Below are positions 34,026 through 44,117 of a DNA stretch of 64,000 nucleotides, piece after piece. The notes below the pieces were generated by a model. It was not told the origin of the DNA. It did not search any database and saw only the letters and a list, made by a program, of their open reading frames with translations. Both the position numbers and the translations under genes were made by a program. The stretch lies in NCBI GenBank assembly GCA_020054675.1, contig JAIHAL010000001.1:124001-188000 (forward strand), in the 5' to 3' direction. The number at the start of each line of letters is the position of its first letter. Position 1 is the first letter of the stretch. The stretch comes from Oscillospiraceae bacterium (GTDB taxonomy: Bacteria > Bacillota > Clostridia > Oscillospirales > Ruminococcaceae).

Positions 34026-35414
34026 TTGGATTTGGCTCAAAATGTTTTTATAGAAAAAGTTAAAGATTTTTTGCAGAAGAAGTATCCGTTTTCACCTCCG
34101 CTTGCCCATGTGCATAGCTTCGGATGCCAGCAAAATGTAAGTGACGGCGAGAAAATAATGGGACTTTTAAGCACGATGGGATATGGCTTTACAGACGATT
34201 TAGTTAAAGCGGATTTGATAATTTACAATACTTGCGCAGTCAGGGAAACTGCTGAAACGAGGGTTTTTGGGAATCTTGGGGAGCTAAAACCTCTTAAAGA
34301 AAAAAATCCTGAGCTTGTTATAGGAATTTGCGGCTGTATGGCACAACAGGAGCATGTTGTAGAAAAGATTAAAAATTCCTATAAGCATGTCGATATGGTT
34401 TTCGGGACATTTATGCTTTCGTCTTTGCCGGAGCTTTTGTATTCGGTGTTGGCGCAGAATAAAAAAGTTTACAGCATTGAAGAAAAAGATATCGGAACAA
34501 ATGAGTTCCCAAATATAATAAGGAGCAGCAAGATAAAGGCTTTTGTTCCGGTTATGTATGGATGTGACAATTTCTGCTCTTATTGTATTGTGCCATATGT
34601 AAGGGGAAGAGAACGCAGCAGACCGGTTTCGTCAATTTTAAAAGAAGTTGGGGAGCTTGTTCAAAACGGGTGCAAGGAAATAACGCTCTTGGGTCAAAAT
34701 GTAAATTCTTACGGCAAGGGACTTGATGAAAAGATTACATTTCCCGAGCTTTTAAGAAAACTTAATGAAATTAACGGCGATTTTAAATTGAGATTTATGT
34801 CTTCCCATCCAAAAGATGCTGGATTTGAACTTATTGACGCCATACTTGAATGCGAAAAGGTTGGAACGCATCTTCATTTGCCGTTTCAGTCTGGAAGCAA
34901 TAGGATTTTATCCCAAATGAACAGGAAATATACAAGGGAAGATTATCTTAAAATTATTGATTATGCGCGCTCTAAAAAGGCGGACTTTTCATTTTCTTCG
35001 GATGTGATAGTTGGCTTTCCGAATGAAACTGATGAGGATTTTGAGGAAACTTTAAATCTTATTAAGCGTGTTGAATTTGATAATTTATATACTTTTATTT
35101 ATTCAAAACGCAGCGGGACAAAGGCGGCTGAAATGGAAGATTTAATTCCTTACGAAACAAAAGCGGCAAGAATGAAAAAACTCCTTGAACTTCAAAGGGA
35201 AACAGCTTCAAAGCGGTACAAGACATTTATAGGAAGAACTCTTTTTGTACTTGCGGAAGCGGAGGGCAAAAAAGGAGACGGATATCTTACCGGACACAGT
35301 GATGAAAACATCATAGTGGAATTCAAAGCCGACAAAGAAAACATAGGCAGATTTGTGAAAGTTAAAATAACCGGAGCATACAATTGGGCTCTGGTTGGGG
35401 AAATAGAAAATTAA
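34026..35414 (+). CDS. miaB: tRNA-2-methylthio-N6-dimethylallyladenosine synthase
   Basis: Radical-SAM methylthiotransferase adding the 2-methylthio group to i6A37 in tRNA. The N-terminal UPF0004 domain binds an auxiliary cluster (C34 in HSFGCQQN, C70, C104 in ICGCMAQ); the radical-SAM CxxxCxxC is at C180, C184, C187 (GCDNFCSYCIVPYVRGRERSR); the C-terminal TRAM domain ends GAYNWALVGEI. 462 residues. The IVPYVRGRERSR stretch fits MiaB and not MtaB or RimO. TTG start with AAAGGA upstream. miaA, making its substrate, lies four genes downstream. Confidence 0.95.
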   Translation: MDLAQNVFIEKVKDFLQKKYPFSPPLAHVHSFGCQQNVSDGEKIMGLLSTMGYGFTDDLVKADLIIYNTCAVRETAETRVFGNLGELKPLKEKNPELVIGICGCMAQQEHVVEKIKNSYKHVDMVFGTFMLSSLPELLYSVLAQNKKVYSIEEKDIGTNEFPNIIRSSKIKAFVPVMYGCDNFCSYCIVPYVRGRERSRPVSSILKEVGELVQNGCKEITLLGQNVNSYGKGLDEKITFPELLRKLNEINGDFKLRFMSSHPKDAGFELIDAILECEKVGTHLHLPFQSGSNRILSQMNRKYTREDYLKIIDYARSKKADFSFSSDVIVGFPNETDEDFEETLNLIKRVEFDNLYTFIYSKRSGTKAAEMEDLIPYETKAARMKKLLELQRETASKRYKTFIGRTLFVLAEAEGKKGDGYLTGHSDENIIVEFKADKENIGRFVKVKITGAYNWALVGEIEN

Positions 35415-35435
35415 GAATTAAGGAGATTATTTTTT

Positions 35436-35846
35436 ATGGGAACTATTGAAATGGCAAGAGAACTCGGCAAGGCAATACAGCAGGATGAGAGATATAAAGC
35501 TTATCACATTGCCAAAAAAGCAAATGATTCCGATGAGGCTTTGCAGGAACTTATAGGAGAATTTAATTTAAAAAGAATTGAGCTTAATCAGGAAATGTCA
35601 AAAGCAGAAAAGGACCATGAAAAGCTTTCAAGGCTGGACAGTGAAATAAAATCCTTGTATGGCAATATTATGGCAAATGAAAGCATGGCTGCATTTACAA
35701 AGGCAAAAAATGATATGGATGATTTGCTTTCGCAGATAAATATGGTTATTACCATGTCCGCAAATGGCGAAGACCCTGAAACATGTCCTACCGAAGCGCC
35801 TCATTCATGTTCAGGAAGCTGTTCTTCATGCAGCGGATGCAACTGA
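35436..35846 (+). CDS. YlbF/YmcA-family protein
   Basis: 136-residue helical protein related to the Bacillus RicA/RicF proteins, which form a complex with RicT that affects RNase Y-dependent mRNA processing, sporulation and competence. The body is coiled-coil-like; the C-terminus carries a cysteine cluster (CPTEAPHSCSGSCSSCSGCN) suitable for binding an iron-sulfur cluster, as reported for the Bacillus complex. Its place between miaB and mutS matches ymcA in the Bacillus ymcB-ymcA-mutS-mutL region. Confidence 0.85.
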   Translation: MGTIEMARELGKAIQQDERYKAYHIAKKANDSDEALQELIGEFNLKRIELNQEMSKAEKDHEKLSRLDSEIKSLYGNIMANESMAAFTKAKNDMDDLLSQINMVITMSANGEDPETCPTEAPHSCSGSCSSCSGCN

Positions 35847-35864
35847 TTTGGGAAAAGGCAGATT

Positions 35865-38468
35865 ATGCAAGTAGAATTCGGTAAGCTTTCGCCGATGATG
35901 CAGCAGTATATTTCTGCAAAAGAAAAATATAAGGATTATATATTGTTTTTCCGCGTCGGCGATTTTTATGAAATGTTTTTTGAGGATGCGCTGATTGCAT
36001 CAAAGCTTCTTGAACTTACCCTTACCGGAAAGGATTGCGGGCTTGAGGAACGTGCGCCGATGTGCGGTGTTCCGCACCATGCAAGTGATATTTACATTAA
36101 GCGGCTCATTGATTTGGGTTATAAGGTGGCTATTTGCGAGCAGCTGACCGACCCTGCCGAAAGCAAGGGACTTGTTCTTCGCGACGTTACAAAAATTGTA
36201 ACTCCCGGAACACTTACCGACAGCAGCATGCTTGATGATTCAAGAAATAACTATATTGGGGCAGTTTTTGTAAAAGGAGAAAACTGCTCTGTTTGCTTTG
36301 CAGATATTTCCACAGGTTCCGCTGCACTTTTTATCAAATCTGGAAAGGAAATGCAGTCGGAGCTTATAAACGAGTTTTCACGCTTTGAGCCTGCCGAGCT
36401 TCTTTTTAACGATGAATTTTTATCATTTAAGGATGCGGCTGATTTTATTAAAAACAAGCTTAAATGTTCGGTTCAACTTTTGGATGATGAAGCATTTGAT
36501 GTTAACCTTAAAAAAGAAAGCGTTCTTGCCCAGTTTAACGCGGAAAGTTTTTCAAGCCTTGGCATTGAAGAAGATGGCATAGGGGCCGCATGCCTTTGCG
36601 GCTTGTTTGGGTATATTTCAGATACGCAAAGGGCATCGGTGGGAAGATTTACCGGCATTACCGTGTACAGTGAAAATAAATTTATGGGGCTTGATTTGAC
36701 GGCAAGGCGGAACCTTGAACTTACCGAAACAATGAGAAACAAGGAGAAAAGAGGCTCATTGCTTTGGGTGCTTGACCATACCAAAACGGCAATGGGCAAA
36801 AGGCTTTTAAAAAGCTTTATAGAACAGCCGCTTATAAATCCAGCCTTAATTATGGCAAGACTTGATGCCGTTGAACAGCTTTGCAAAAATTCGGTTGTCC
36901 AATCGGAGCTTTCCGATGCTTTGGATAAGGTTTATGACATTGAAAGGCTTATGACAAGGGTAATGTATAAAACCGCCACTCCAAGGGATTTAAAGTCCCT
37001 TTCGGTGACAGCTTTGCAGCTGCCCAAAATAAAGGGGATTTTAAGCTCTTTTTCATCGGGGCTTCTTTTAAAATGCGCAAACGATATTGATACGCTTGAT
37101 GAAATATCGGCGCTTATTGAAAATGCCATTGTTGACGAACCTCCTGTTTCATCAAAAGAGGGCGGAATAATCAAGGACGGCTTTAATGAGGAACTTGATT
37201 CGCTTAGAAAAATAATAGGCGGAGGAAAGGATATAATATCCGAAATAGAACAGCGTGAAAGGGAAAAAACGGGCATAAAAAATCTTAAAATCGGTTACAA
37301 TAGAGTTTTTGGATATTATATTGAAGTTACAAAGTCTTATTATGATTTGATTCCGGACAATTACATAAGGAAGCAAACCCTTGCAAACTGTGAGAGGTTT
37401 ATAACCGAAGAGCTTAAAGCGGAAGAAAATAAAATTATTGGGGCAAGCGACAAAGTTGTTTCGCTTGAATCTGATATTTTCAATGAGATAAGGGATTTTG
37501 TGGCCTCACAGCTTGTTAAGGTTCAAAAAACGGCATCGGCGATAGCACTTGCGGATGTTTTATGTTCTTTTGCTTATGTTTCCATGAAGAATTTTTATTC
37601 AAAACCTGATATAAGCATTGATGGAACGATTGAAATAAAGGATGGCAGGCATCCCGTTGTAGAGCTTATGCTTGAAAACGAGGTTTTTGTTCCAAACGAT
37701 ACTTTCCTTGATTTAAACGAAAACAGGATGGCGATAATAACCGGTCCCAATATGTCCGGAAAATCAACATATATGAGGCAAACGGCACTGATTGTCCTAA
37801 TGGCCCAGATAGGCTGCTTCGTGCCTGCAAAATACGCCAAAATTTCCATTGTCGATAAGATTTTTACAAGGGTTGGCGCATCGGATGATTTGACTGCCGG
37901 ACAATCCACTTTCATGGTTGAAATGAGCGAGGTTGCTGAAATTTTAAAGCATGCAACTAAAAACAGCCTTGTCATTCTTGACGAAGTGGGCAGGGGAACT
38001 TCTACATTTGACGGGATAAGCATTGCCAGAGCTGTTGCGGAGCATATTGCAAACAAAAGGACTCTTGGCTGCAAAACTCTTTTTGCAACCCATTATCATG
38101 AGCTTATTGCTTTGGAAAATTCTATTGAGGGAATTAAGAATTACAGCGTGGCGGTTAAAAAAAGAGGGGATGATATTAAGTTTTTAAGGAAAATAGTCCG
38201 CGGCGGAATTGATGACAGCTATGGAATTGAGGTTGCAAAGCTTTCCGGCGTTCCCGATAGAGTTATTAAAAGGGCCAAAGAAATACTTGCCGAGATGGAG
38301 AATTCAGCCGGAAAAACTGAAATTGCGCATAGGGATAATTCCGAGCAGATTTCATTTTCGTTCATGCAGCATGAAAAGATTATAGACAGGCTCAGAAAAA
38401 CAAATGTGGACGAGCTTTCCGCCGAGGATGCAAAATATTTTCTTGAAGAACTGGTAAAAATGCTTTAG
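35865..38468 (+). CDS. mutS: DNA mismatch repair protein MutS
   Basis: Recognises base mismatches and recruits MutL. 867 residues, normal length. Domain I has the mismatch wedge GDFYEMFFEDA (the F-x-E in YEMF context), the lever/clamp region is centred at about 400-550, and the ATPase core has Walker A GPNMSGKST (about 627-635), Walker B LVILDEVGRGTSTFDG and signature ATHYHEL. It is followed 13 bases later by mutL. Confidence 0.97.
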   Translation: MQVEFGKLSPMMQQYISAKEKYKDYILFFRVGDFYEMFFEDALIASKLLELTLTGKDCGLEERAPMCGVPHHASDIYIKRLIDLGYKVAICEQLTDPAESKGLVLRDVTKIVTPGTLTDSSMLDDSRNNYIGAVFVKGENCSVCFADISTGSAALFIKSGKEMQSELINEFSRFEPAELLFNDEFLSFKDAADFIKNKLKCSVQLLDDEAFDVNLKKESVLAQFNAESFSSLGIEEDGIGAACLCGLFGYISDTQRASVGRFTGITVYSENKFMGLDLTARRNLELTETMRNKEKRGSLLWVLDHTKTAMGKRLLKSFIEQPLINPALIMARLDAVEQLCKNSVVQSELSDALDKVYDIERLMTRVMYKTATPRDLKSLSVTALQLPKIKGILSSFSSGLLLKCANDIDTLDEISALIENAIVDEPPVSSKEGGIIKDGFNEELDSLRKIIGGGKDIISEIEQREREKTGIKNLKIGYNRVFGYYIEVTKSYYDLIPDNYIRKQTLANCERFITEELKAEENKIIGASDKVVSLESDIFNEIRDFVASQLVKVQKTASAIALADVLCSFAYVSMKNFYSKPDISIDGTIEIKDGRHPVVELMLENEVFVPNDTFLDLNENRMAIITGPNMSGKSTYMRQTALIVLMAQIGCFVPAKYAKISIVDKIFTRVGASDDLTAGQSTFMVEMSEVAEILKHATKNSLVILDEVGRGTSTFDGISIARAVAEHIANKRTLGCKTLFATHYHELIALENSIEGIKNYSVAVKKRGDDIKFLRKIVRGGIDDSYGIEVAKLSGVPDRVIKRAKEILAEMENSAGKTEIAHRDNSEQISFSFMQHEKIIDRLRKTNVDELSAEDAKYFLEELVKML

Positions 38469-38481
38469 GCGGTGATAATAA

Positions 38482-40380
38482 TTGTCAAGAATTGAAGTTT
38501 TGAGCAAGGATATTTCCGAGCTTATCGCCGCAGGCGAGGTTATTGAACGGCCTTCTTCCGTAATAAAGGAGCTTGTTGAAAATTCAATTGACAGCGGTGC
38601 GACATCAATTACGGTTGAAATCAAAAACGGCGGAATTACTTATATGAGGATTACCGACAATGGCAGCGGAATGTTTGAAAAGGATGTTCCGATTGCCTTT
38701 TTAAGGCATGCCACCAGCAAAATAAAATCAAAGGACGACCTTCATAATATCTTTACCCTTGGCTTTCGCGGTGAGGCGCTTGCTTCAATATGTGCGGTTG
38801 CAAGAGTTGAAGTGCTTACAAAAACCGCAGATGAGCAGTATGGGACGCATTATGTGATTGAAGGTTCGGAAGAAAAGCTTTACGAAAAAACAGGCTGTCC
38901 TGACGGAACAACGATTATAGTAAGGGATATATTTTACAATGTTCCCGCAAGACTTAAATTTCTTAAAAAAGACGTCACCGAGGCAAATGCGGTTTCTTCG
39001 ATAATAAGCAAAATTGCGCTTTCGCATCCTGAAATTTCATTTAAATTCATACGCGATAACAGGCAGGAGCTTCATACACCCGGGGATGGCGAGCTTTTTT
39101 CAGCCATTTATTCAATTTTCGGCAAAAGCTTTGCCCTGACTCTTTTGCCTGTGGATTATTCCCTTAATTCGGTATCCGTTAAAGGCTATACCGTAAAGCC
39201 AATGTATTCGAGGCCAAACCGCTCATTGCAGAATTTTTTTGTAAACGGGAGGTTTGTAAAGGCTTTAACTTGTACACTTTCATTGGAGGAAGCTTATAAA
39301 AATTCAATTATGGCGGGGAAATTTCCTGCGTGTGTTTTAAATATTTCAATTCCGCCCGGAACGGTTGATGTCAATGTTCATCCGGCAAAGGTGGAAGTAA
39401 AATTTTCCGATGAAAAAATGGTTTTTGACGGAATTTATTTTGCGGTAAAAAATGCTCTTTTGGCGGATTCTCCAAAGGAAATGGAGATTTTTCCAAAACA
39501 TTCTTCTGTTTTGGAAAACAAACCGCAAAATTTTTTAGATATAAAAACCTTTGAATCCGCACAACCGATGGAGCAGATGCAATTAAATTCGTCTAAAATT
39601 GAATATAAATCAAATTTTGAAATAGAGGCACCGATATCCAAGCAGGTTTTTGTGGAAGAAAATATCATCTGTTCAAATGAAAATCATAAGGAAAATATAA
39701 AAATTGAGCGGGAAATTGAACGCGAACAGTTTAAGTATATAAATAAGACTTCATTTGAAAAAAAGCAGCATGAGCAGCATGATTTTAATGAAGATAAAAA
39801 AGAAGATAAAAAGGATATCCGTATAATCGGGGAGGCTTTTGCAACCTATATAATAGCGGAAATTGAGGACAGCATGGTTTTAATTGACAAGCATGCCGGA
39901 CATGAAAGGATTATTTTTGAGAAAATAAAAAATTCCCAAAACAATCTTGACATCCAGCTTTTGCTGTATTCTGTTGATGTATTCCTTTCATTTGAGGAAT
40001 ATGACGCATTTATCCAAAACAAAGAGATGCTTTCAAGGCTTGGGTTTTCTTTTGAAGCTGTAAAGGCGCCTTATATCAGAATTTTAGGCATGCCGGTGTA
40101 TTTGAATGGCTTTGCGCCAGAGGAAATTATTCCCGAATTGGCAAAAAATCTTCTTGATTACAAAAGAAACCCCATGCCGGAAGTTCTTGATGATATGTAC
40201 CATACAATAGCCTGCAAGGCTGCAATAAAAGCAAATGATAAAAATCAGATAGAAGAGCTTAAAGTGCTTGCTTTAAAAATATATGAAGATGAAAATATAA
40301 GATATTGTCCTCACGGCAGACCGGTTATGATTAAAATTACCAAAAAAGAATTGGAAAAACAATTTAAAAGGATTTTATAA
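38482..40380 (+). CDS. mutL: DNA mismatch repair endonuclease MutL
   Basis: Matchmaker ATPase and nicking endonuclease. N-terminal GHKL ATPase: IAAGEVIERPSSVIKELVENSIDSGAT, DNGSGM, GFRGEALASI. After a variable charged linker (about 340-440) the C-terminal domain shows the endonuclease motif in the form DKHAGHERIIFE (about 469-480), ACKAAIKAND and CPHGRP, so nicking activity is likely, as in organisms without MutH. 632 residues. Start TTG with GGCGGTGA upstream. miaA starts two bases after its stop. Confidence 0.96.
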   Translation: MSRIEVLSKDISELIAAGEVIERPSSVIKELVENSIDSGATSITVEIKNGGITYMRITDNGSGMFEKDVPIAFLRHATSKIKSKDDLHNIFTLGFRGEALASICAVARVEVLTKTADEQYGTHYVIEGSEEKLYEKTGCPDGTTIIVRDIFYNVPARLKFLKKDVTEANAVSSIISKIALSHPEISFKFIRDNRQELHTPGDGELFSAIYSIFGKSFALTLLPVDYSLNSVSVKGYTVKPMYSRPNRSLQNFFVNGRFVKALTCTLSLEEAYKNSIMAGKFPACVLNISIPPGTVDVNVHPAKVEVKFSDEKMVFDGIYFAVKNALLADSPKEMEIFPKHSSVLENKPQNFLDIKTFESAQPMEQMQLNSSKIEYKSNFEIEAPISKQVFVEENIICSNENHKENIKIEREIEREQFKYINKTSFEKKQHEQHDFNEDKKEDKKDIRIIGEAFATYIIAEIEDSMVLIDKHAGHERIIFEKIKNSQNNLDIQLLLYSVDVFLSFEEYDAFIQNKEMLSRLGFSFEAVKAPYIRILGMPVYLNGFAPEEIIPELAKNLLDYKRNPMPEVLDDMYHTIACKAAIKANDKNQIEELKVLALKIYEDENIRYCPHGRPVMIKITKKELEKQFKRIL

Positions 40381-40381
40381 G

Positions 40382-41323
40382 ATGTCGAAGATTCCTATTC
40401 TTGTCATTGCGGGACCAACCGCTTCCGGAAAAACCGCTCTTGCAATAGAGCTTGCAATTTTATATAACGGAGAAATAATTTCCGCCGATTCCATGCAAAT
40501 TTACAAGGGAATGGATATAGCAACCGCAAAACCGACAAAAGAAGAAATGAAAGGTATCCCTCACCACCTTATGGGATTTTTAGATAGGGATAAGGATTTC
40601 AGCGTTGCGGATTATCTTGCTTTGGCAAGGGAAAAGATAGCTGAAATTTCAAATAAGGGCAAATTGCCTGTAATTGCCGGCGGAACGGGACTTTATATTT
40701 CTTCGCTTCTTGATAATGTAAAATTTGACCAAAGCCCGGGAAAAAGTGAAATCCGTGAAAAACTTTTAAAGGAAGCTCAAGAGCTTGGCAGGGAAGCAAT
40801 GCTGCAACGGCTGTTTGAAGTTGATGAGGAAACGGCAAAAACCCTTCATCCAAACAACATAAACAGAATTATACGAGCTCTTGAAGTTTATGAGCTTACC
40901 GGAATAAAAATGAGCGAGCATAAGGTTATGAGCAGATGCGAGGAATCTCCGTACAATGCGTGCGTAATAGGCCTTAATTTTGCTCAAAGGGAGCTTTTGT
41001 ATGACAGAATAAATAAAAGAGTTGATATCATGGTACAAAAAGGGCTTGTTGAGGAGGCTTTTGAAGTTTATAAACAGGGAGGCCTTAAAACTGCGCATCA
41101 GGCTATAGGGTACAAGGAACTTATACCTTACTTTAAAGGAGAGGAGCCTCTTGAAGCCTGCATTGAAAAGATAAAGCAGGAAACAAGGAGATATGCAAAG
41201 CGTCAGCTTACTTGGTTCAGACGGGACGAGCGCATAAATTGGATTATAATGGATGAAAATACTATTTTTGAAAATATTATTGATAATTCCAAAAAAATCA
41301 TAGCAAATTCAATATCTTTGTGA
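40382..41323 (+). CDS. miaA: tRNA dimethylallyltransferase
   Basis: Adds the dimethylallyl group from DMAPP to A37 of tRNAs, the substrate for MiaB. 313 residues. P-loop [15 protein letters not shown] (about 10-24), [27 protein letters not shown], and [11 protein letters not shown]; the C-terminus includes [11 protein letters not shown]. The isoprenoid donor comes from the MEP pathway whose ispD/ispF lie at 7-8 kb. It is followed by hfq, as in many bacteria. Confidence 0.97.
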   Translation: MSKIPILVIAGPTASGKTALAIELAILYNGEIISADSMQIYKGMDIATAKPTKEEMKGIPHHLMGFLDRDKDFSVADYLALAREKIAEISNKGKLPVIAGGTGLYISSLLDNVKFDQSPGKSEIREKLLKEAQELGREAMLQRLFEVDEETAKTLHPNNINRIIRALEVYELTGIKMSEHKVMSRCEESPYNACVIGLNFAQRELLYDRINKRVDIMVQKGLVEEAFEVYKQGGLKTAHQAIGYKELIPYFKGEEPLEACIEKIKQETRRYAKRQLTWFRRDERINWIIMDENTIFENIIDNSKKIIANSISL

Positions 41324-41329
41324 TATAAT
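41324..41329 (+). promoter_or_regulatory. extended -10 element, candidate hfq promoter
   Basis: TATAAT preceded by TG one base upstream; the TGA stop codon of miaA supplies the TG. No good -35 is visible, as expected for extended -10 promoters. Confidence 0.4.
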
Positions 41330-41384
41330 ATTCAAAAGAATTATTGTAAGCTGTAATTATGCAATTTTGAGAGGTGGAGTATTT

Positions 41385-41621
41385 ATGAGCAAAGGAATGA
41401 ACTTGCAGGATGTTTTTTTAAATCAAGCAAGAAAAGACAAGGTCCCGCTGACGATTTACCTTACAAATGGTTTTCAGTTTAAGGGAATAATTAAAGGCTT
41501 TGATGGCTTTACAGTCATACTTGACTGCGACGGCAAACAAAATCTTGTATATAAGCATGCAATATCTACAATTGTTCCATCAAAACCAATTTCAATCCTT
41601 GATACGGAGCATATCGACTAA
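41385..41621 (+). CDS. hfq: RNA chaperone Hfq
   Basis: Hexameric Sm-like chaperone for sRNA-mRNA pairing. From ATG 41385 (GAGAGGTGGAG upstream) it is 78 residues. Sm1: [41 protein letters not shown]; Sm2: [16 protein letters not shown] with the conserved YKHA. The longer reading from TTG 41367 runs through the ribosome site and is rejected. It directly follows miaA. Confidence 0.96.
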   Translation: MSKGMNLQDVFLNQARKDKVPLTIYLTNGFQFKGIIKGFDGFTVILDCDGKQNLVYKHAISTIVPSKPISILDTEHID

Positions 41622-41638
41622 ATTTTCGGAGGCTGTTG

Positions 41639-43000
41639 ATGAACTCCTATACTGTTAAGCTTTTGGTATTTTTTATTTCCCTTTTTATATTGATTACCGT
41701 TTCAAGCCAAATATATTTGGCTTTTCAGGACAAGGTAAAGACTGAAACGGCAGTGCTTTATTCTGCTGTTGATAAAATTGATTTTAAAGGCGTTTTTATA
41801 AGAAATGAAACGCCTATTTCCTATGACGGCGCGGGAGTTATAAGCTATCCTTATCCTGATGGGAGCAAAATCGCCAAAAATTCCGCCGTTGCTTATGTAT
41901 ATGGGAGCGAAAGCGATATAAACGCAAATAAAAAAATAGAGCAGTATACAAAAGAAATCGAACAGCTCAAGAAGGCTCAAAATAAAGGAACTACTCAAGT
42001 GGCCCAGCCGGAATTCCTTTCAAAGCTTATAAGCCAAAAATATCAGGAAATCCAAAAGGCAAAGGAAAATGGAACTTTAAATTCAATTCCCGATTTAAGG
42101 TCTGAACTGCTTGTTTTAATGAATATAAACAACATAGTTATAAAAAAAGAAACTGATTACAACGAAAGAATTGATTATCTTAACGAGCAGATTTCTTCAC
42201 TTTCGGCGCAAAAAACAGAACCTTTGCAGACAATATATGCTTCAGATTCCGAATATTTTGCAAGCTATACTGACGGGTATGAGCAGTCCCTTAAAACTGA
42301 AAATGTCGATTCAATTACTGCGGCTCAAATTAAAGAAATCATAAGCAAGGACAACTCTTCCGTTGGCGGAAAAAATGAAATAGGCAAGATGATAGACGGA
42401 TATAAATGGAAAATGGTAGGGGTTATTAATAACTCGCAAAAGTATTCCATTCTTGGCAAAAAAGTTAAACTTCAACTTTCCTCATCATATCAGCCTGTTT
42501 ATGTTACGGTTGATGAAATCAGGGAGACTGAAAATAAAAACGAAAGCATACTTGTTCTTTCCGGCAGCGAACTTACAAGCGATTTAGTACGGCATAGGGT
42601 AGAGAGGGCAGAACTGATTTTAAATAATTATGAGGGAATTAAAATTCCGAGAAGCGCAATAAGATTCCGCGGAACTGAAAAAGGAGTTTACATAAAACTT
42701 GGAGAACAGATAATTTTCAGAAAAATTGATGTTATCTTTGAAACTGAAGATTATGTTTTATCTAAAAATATATCTCAAAACGGATATTTAATGCTTTATG
42801 ATGATATTGTCACGGAAGGCATAGCGGCCGATGCCGATACCGGAACAGATACTTCGGCTTCGCAGCCTGGAACTTCCGCAACTGAAAGCAATAGTGAAAC
42901 AACCGGCAGCATTTTAATTGGGGGAACAACAACTGCACCGGCGCAAACAAAATCTTCCCAAACCGATGGCAAAAGCAAAGGTGAAAGTAAAAATGGATGA
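41639..43000 (+). CDS. HlyD-family membrane-fusion-like protein
   Basis: 453 residues. One N-terminal membrane anchor (about 5-27), then an extracytoplasmic part: lipoyl/barrel-sandwich segments (TAVLYSAVDKIDFKGVFIRNETPI), a coiled-coil hairpin (about 95-190), a C-terminal beta region (YEGIKIPRSAIRFRGTEKGVYI) and a Ser/Thr-rich, low-complexity tail. Proteins like this are common in Clostridia next to yggS-sepF and resemble adaptors of type I secretion or efflux systems, but no transporter gene is nearby, so a cell-envelope or division role is possible. ATG 41639 has CGGAGG upstream. It overlaps yggS by eight bases. Confidence 0.7.
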   Translation: MNSYTVKLLVFFISLFILITVSSQIYLAFQDKVKTETAVLYSAVDKIDFKGVFIRNETPISYDGAGVISYPYPDGSKIAKNSAVAYVYGSESDINANKKIEQYTKEIEQLKKAQNKGTTQVAQPEFLSKLISQKYQEIQKAKENGTLNSIPDLRSELLVLMNINNIVIKKETDYNERIDYLNEQISSLSAQKTEPLQTIYASDSEYFASYTDGYEQSLKTENVDSITAAQIKEIISKDNSSVGGKNEIGKMIDGYKWKMVGVINNSQKYSILGKKVKLQLSSSYQPVYVTVDEIRETENKNESILVLSGSELTSDLVRHRVERAELILNNYEGIKIPRSAIRFRGTEKGVYIKLGEQIIFRKIDVIFETEDYVLSKNISQNGYLMLYDDIVTEGIAADADTGTDTSASQPGTSATESNSETTGSILIGGTTTAPAQTKSSQTDGKSKGESKNG

Positions 43001-43682
43001 AACGTTTGATTACATTTCAGAAAATTTAAAAAAAATAGTTTTTAATATTGAAGAAGCAAAAGCAAAATACCGAAGTTCAAACGATGCTGTTGAAATCATG
43101 GCAGTTACCAAGACCGTGCCTTATGAAGCGGTAAATTATGCTGTTGAATGCGGGATACGGCTTTTGGGGGAGAATAGGGTTCAGGAATATTTATCTAAAA
43201 AAGATTTTTATAACCCTAAAGCACAGGTTCATTTTATAGGGCACTTGCAATCAAACAAAATTAAGTATATTATAGATAGTGTAGACATGATTCAATCAGT
43301 AGACAGTTTTAAGCTTGCAAAGGAGATTGACAGGCTTGCCAAAAACAAAAATTTAAAAATGGATGTTTTAATTGAGGTCAATATAGGGGATGAGCCTTCC
43401 AAAAGCGGAATTGCAAGCACAGAGGCCGAAAATCTTATATGTCAGATTTCACAACTTGAAAATTTAAAGGTAAAGGGACTTATGGCAATTCCTCCTGTGG
43501 GAGGCGGAGAAAAATATTTTGAAAAAATGCATGAACTTTTTATTGACATTAAAGGCAAAAACATAGATAATATTGATATGTCAATATTATCTATGGGGAT
43601 GTCGTCGGATTATGAATTGGCAGTTAAGCATGGTTCAAATCTTGTAAGAATTGGAACAAAACTTTTTGGAGTCAGAAAATAA
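42993..43682 (+). CDS. YggS-family PLP homeostasis protein
   Basis: PLP-binding TIM-barrel protein (B. subtilis YlmE) that influences vitamin B6 and amino-acid homeostasis without a known reaction. 229 residues from ATG 42993 (AAAGGTGA upstream). PLP lysine in IMAVTKTVPYEAV; also LLGENRVQEYLSK, HFIGHLQSNKIKYI, LIEVNIGDEPSKSGI and LSMGMSSDYELAVKHGSNLVRIGTKLFG, all family marks. It sits before sepF as in the ylmE-ylmF cluster of Bacillus. Confidence 0.94.
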   Translation: MDETFDYISENLKKIVFNIEEAKAKYRSSNDAVEIMAVTKTVPYEAVNYAVECGIRLLGENRVQEYLSKKDFYNPKAQVHFIGHLQSNKIKYIIDSVDMIQSVDSFKLAKEIDRLAKNKNLKMDVLIEVNIGDEPSKSGIASTEAENLICQISQLENLKVKGLMAIPPVGGGEKYFEKMHELFIDIKGKNIDNIDMSILSMGMSSDYELAVKHGSNLVRIGTKLFGVRK

Positions 43683-43697
43683 AACGGAGGAAAAGAT

Positions 43698-44117
43698 ATG
43701 AGCTTTTTAGACAAATTCAAAGATTTCTTTGGAGTAGCCGATGAAGACACATATGACGAAAATGAAATTTATTCAAGGCCAAATACCCATGACGAGCCCG
43801 AAGATAAGAGGAACAGGGTTGTAAATATTCATGCTACCGCCCAACTGCAGGTGATTCTTGTAAAGCCTGAAGTTTTTGCGGATACAAAGCAAATTGCAGA
43901 CCATCTTAACAGCAAAAAAACTGTGGTTTTGAACCTTGAATCAACAACTCCCGATGTGACAAGAAGAATTATAGATTTTCTTGGCGGGGTGGCTTATGCT
44001 AATGGCGGAAATATTAAGCCTGTTGCGAATAATACGTTTATAATTACTCCTTATAATGTCGGCTTTGTTGGAGAGGACCTTGTTGGAGAACTTGAAAACA
44101 ACGGTGTATTCCTGTAA
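43698..44117 (+). CDS. sepF: cell division protein SepF
   Basis: FtsZ-binding membrane anchor of the division ring in Gram-positives. 139 residues: N-terminal amphipathic helix (MSFLDKFKDFFGV) for membrane binding, an acidic linker, and the SepF core (about 50-139: VILVKPEVFADTKQIADHLNSKKTVVLNLE, then DFLGGVAYANGGNIKPVANNTFIITPYNV). Ribosome site CGGAGG. Its TAA stop overlaps the start of the YlmH gene. Confidence 0.96.
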   Translation: MSFLDKFKDFFGVADEDTYDENEIYSRPNTHDEPEDKRNRVVNIHATAQLQVILVKPEVFADTKQIADHLNSKKTVVLNLESTTPDVTRRIIDFLGGVAYANGGNIKPVANNTFIITPYNVGFVGEDLVGELENNGVFL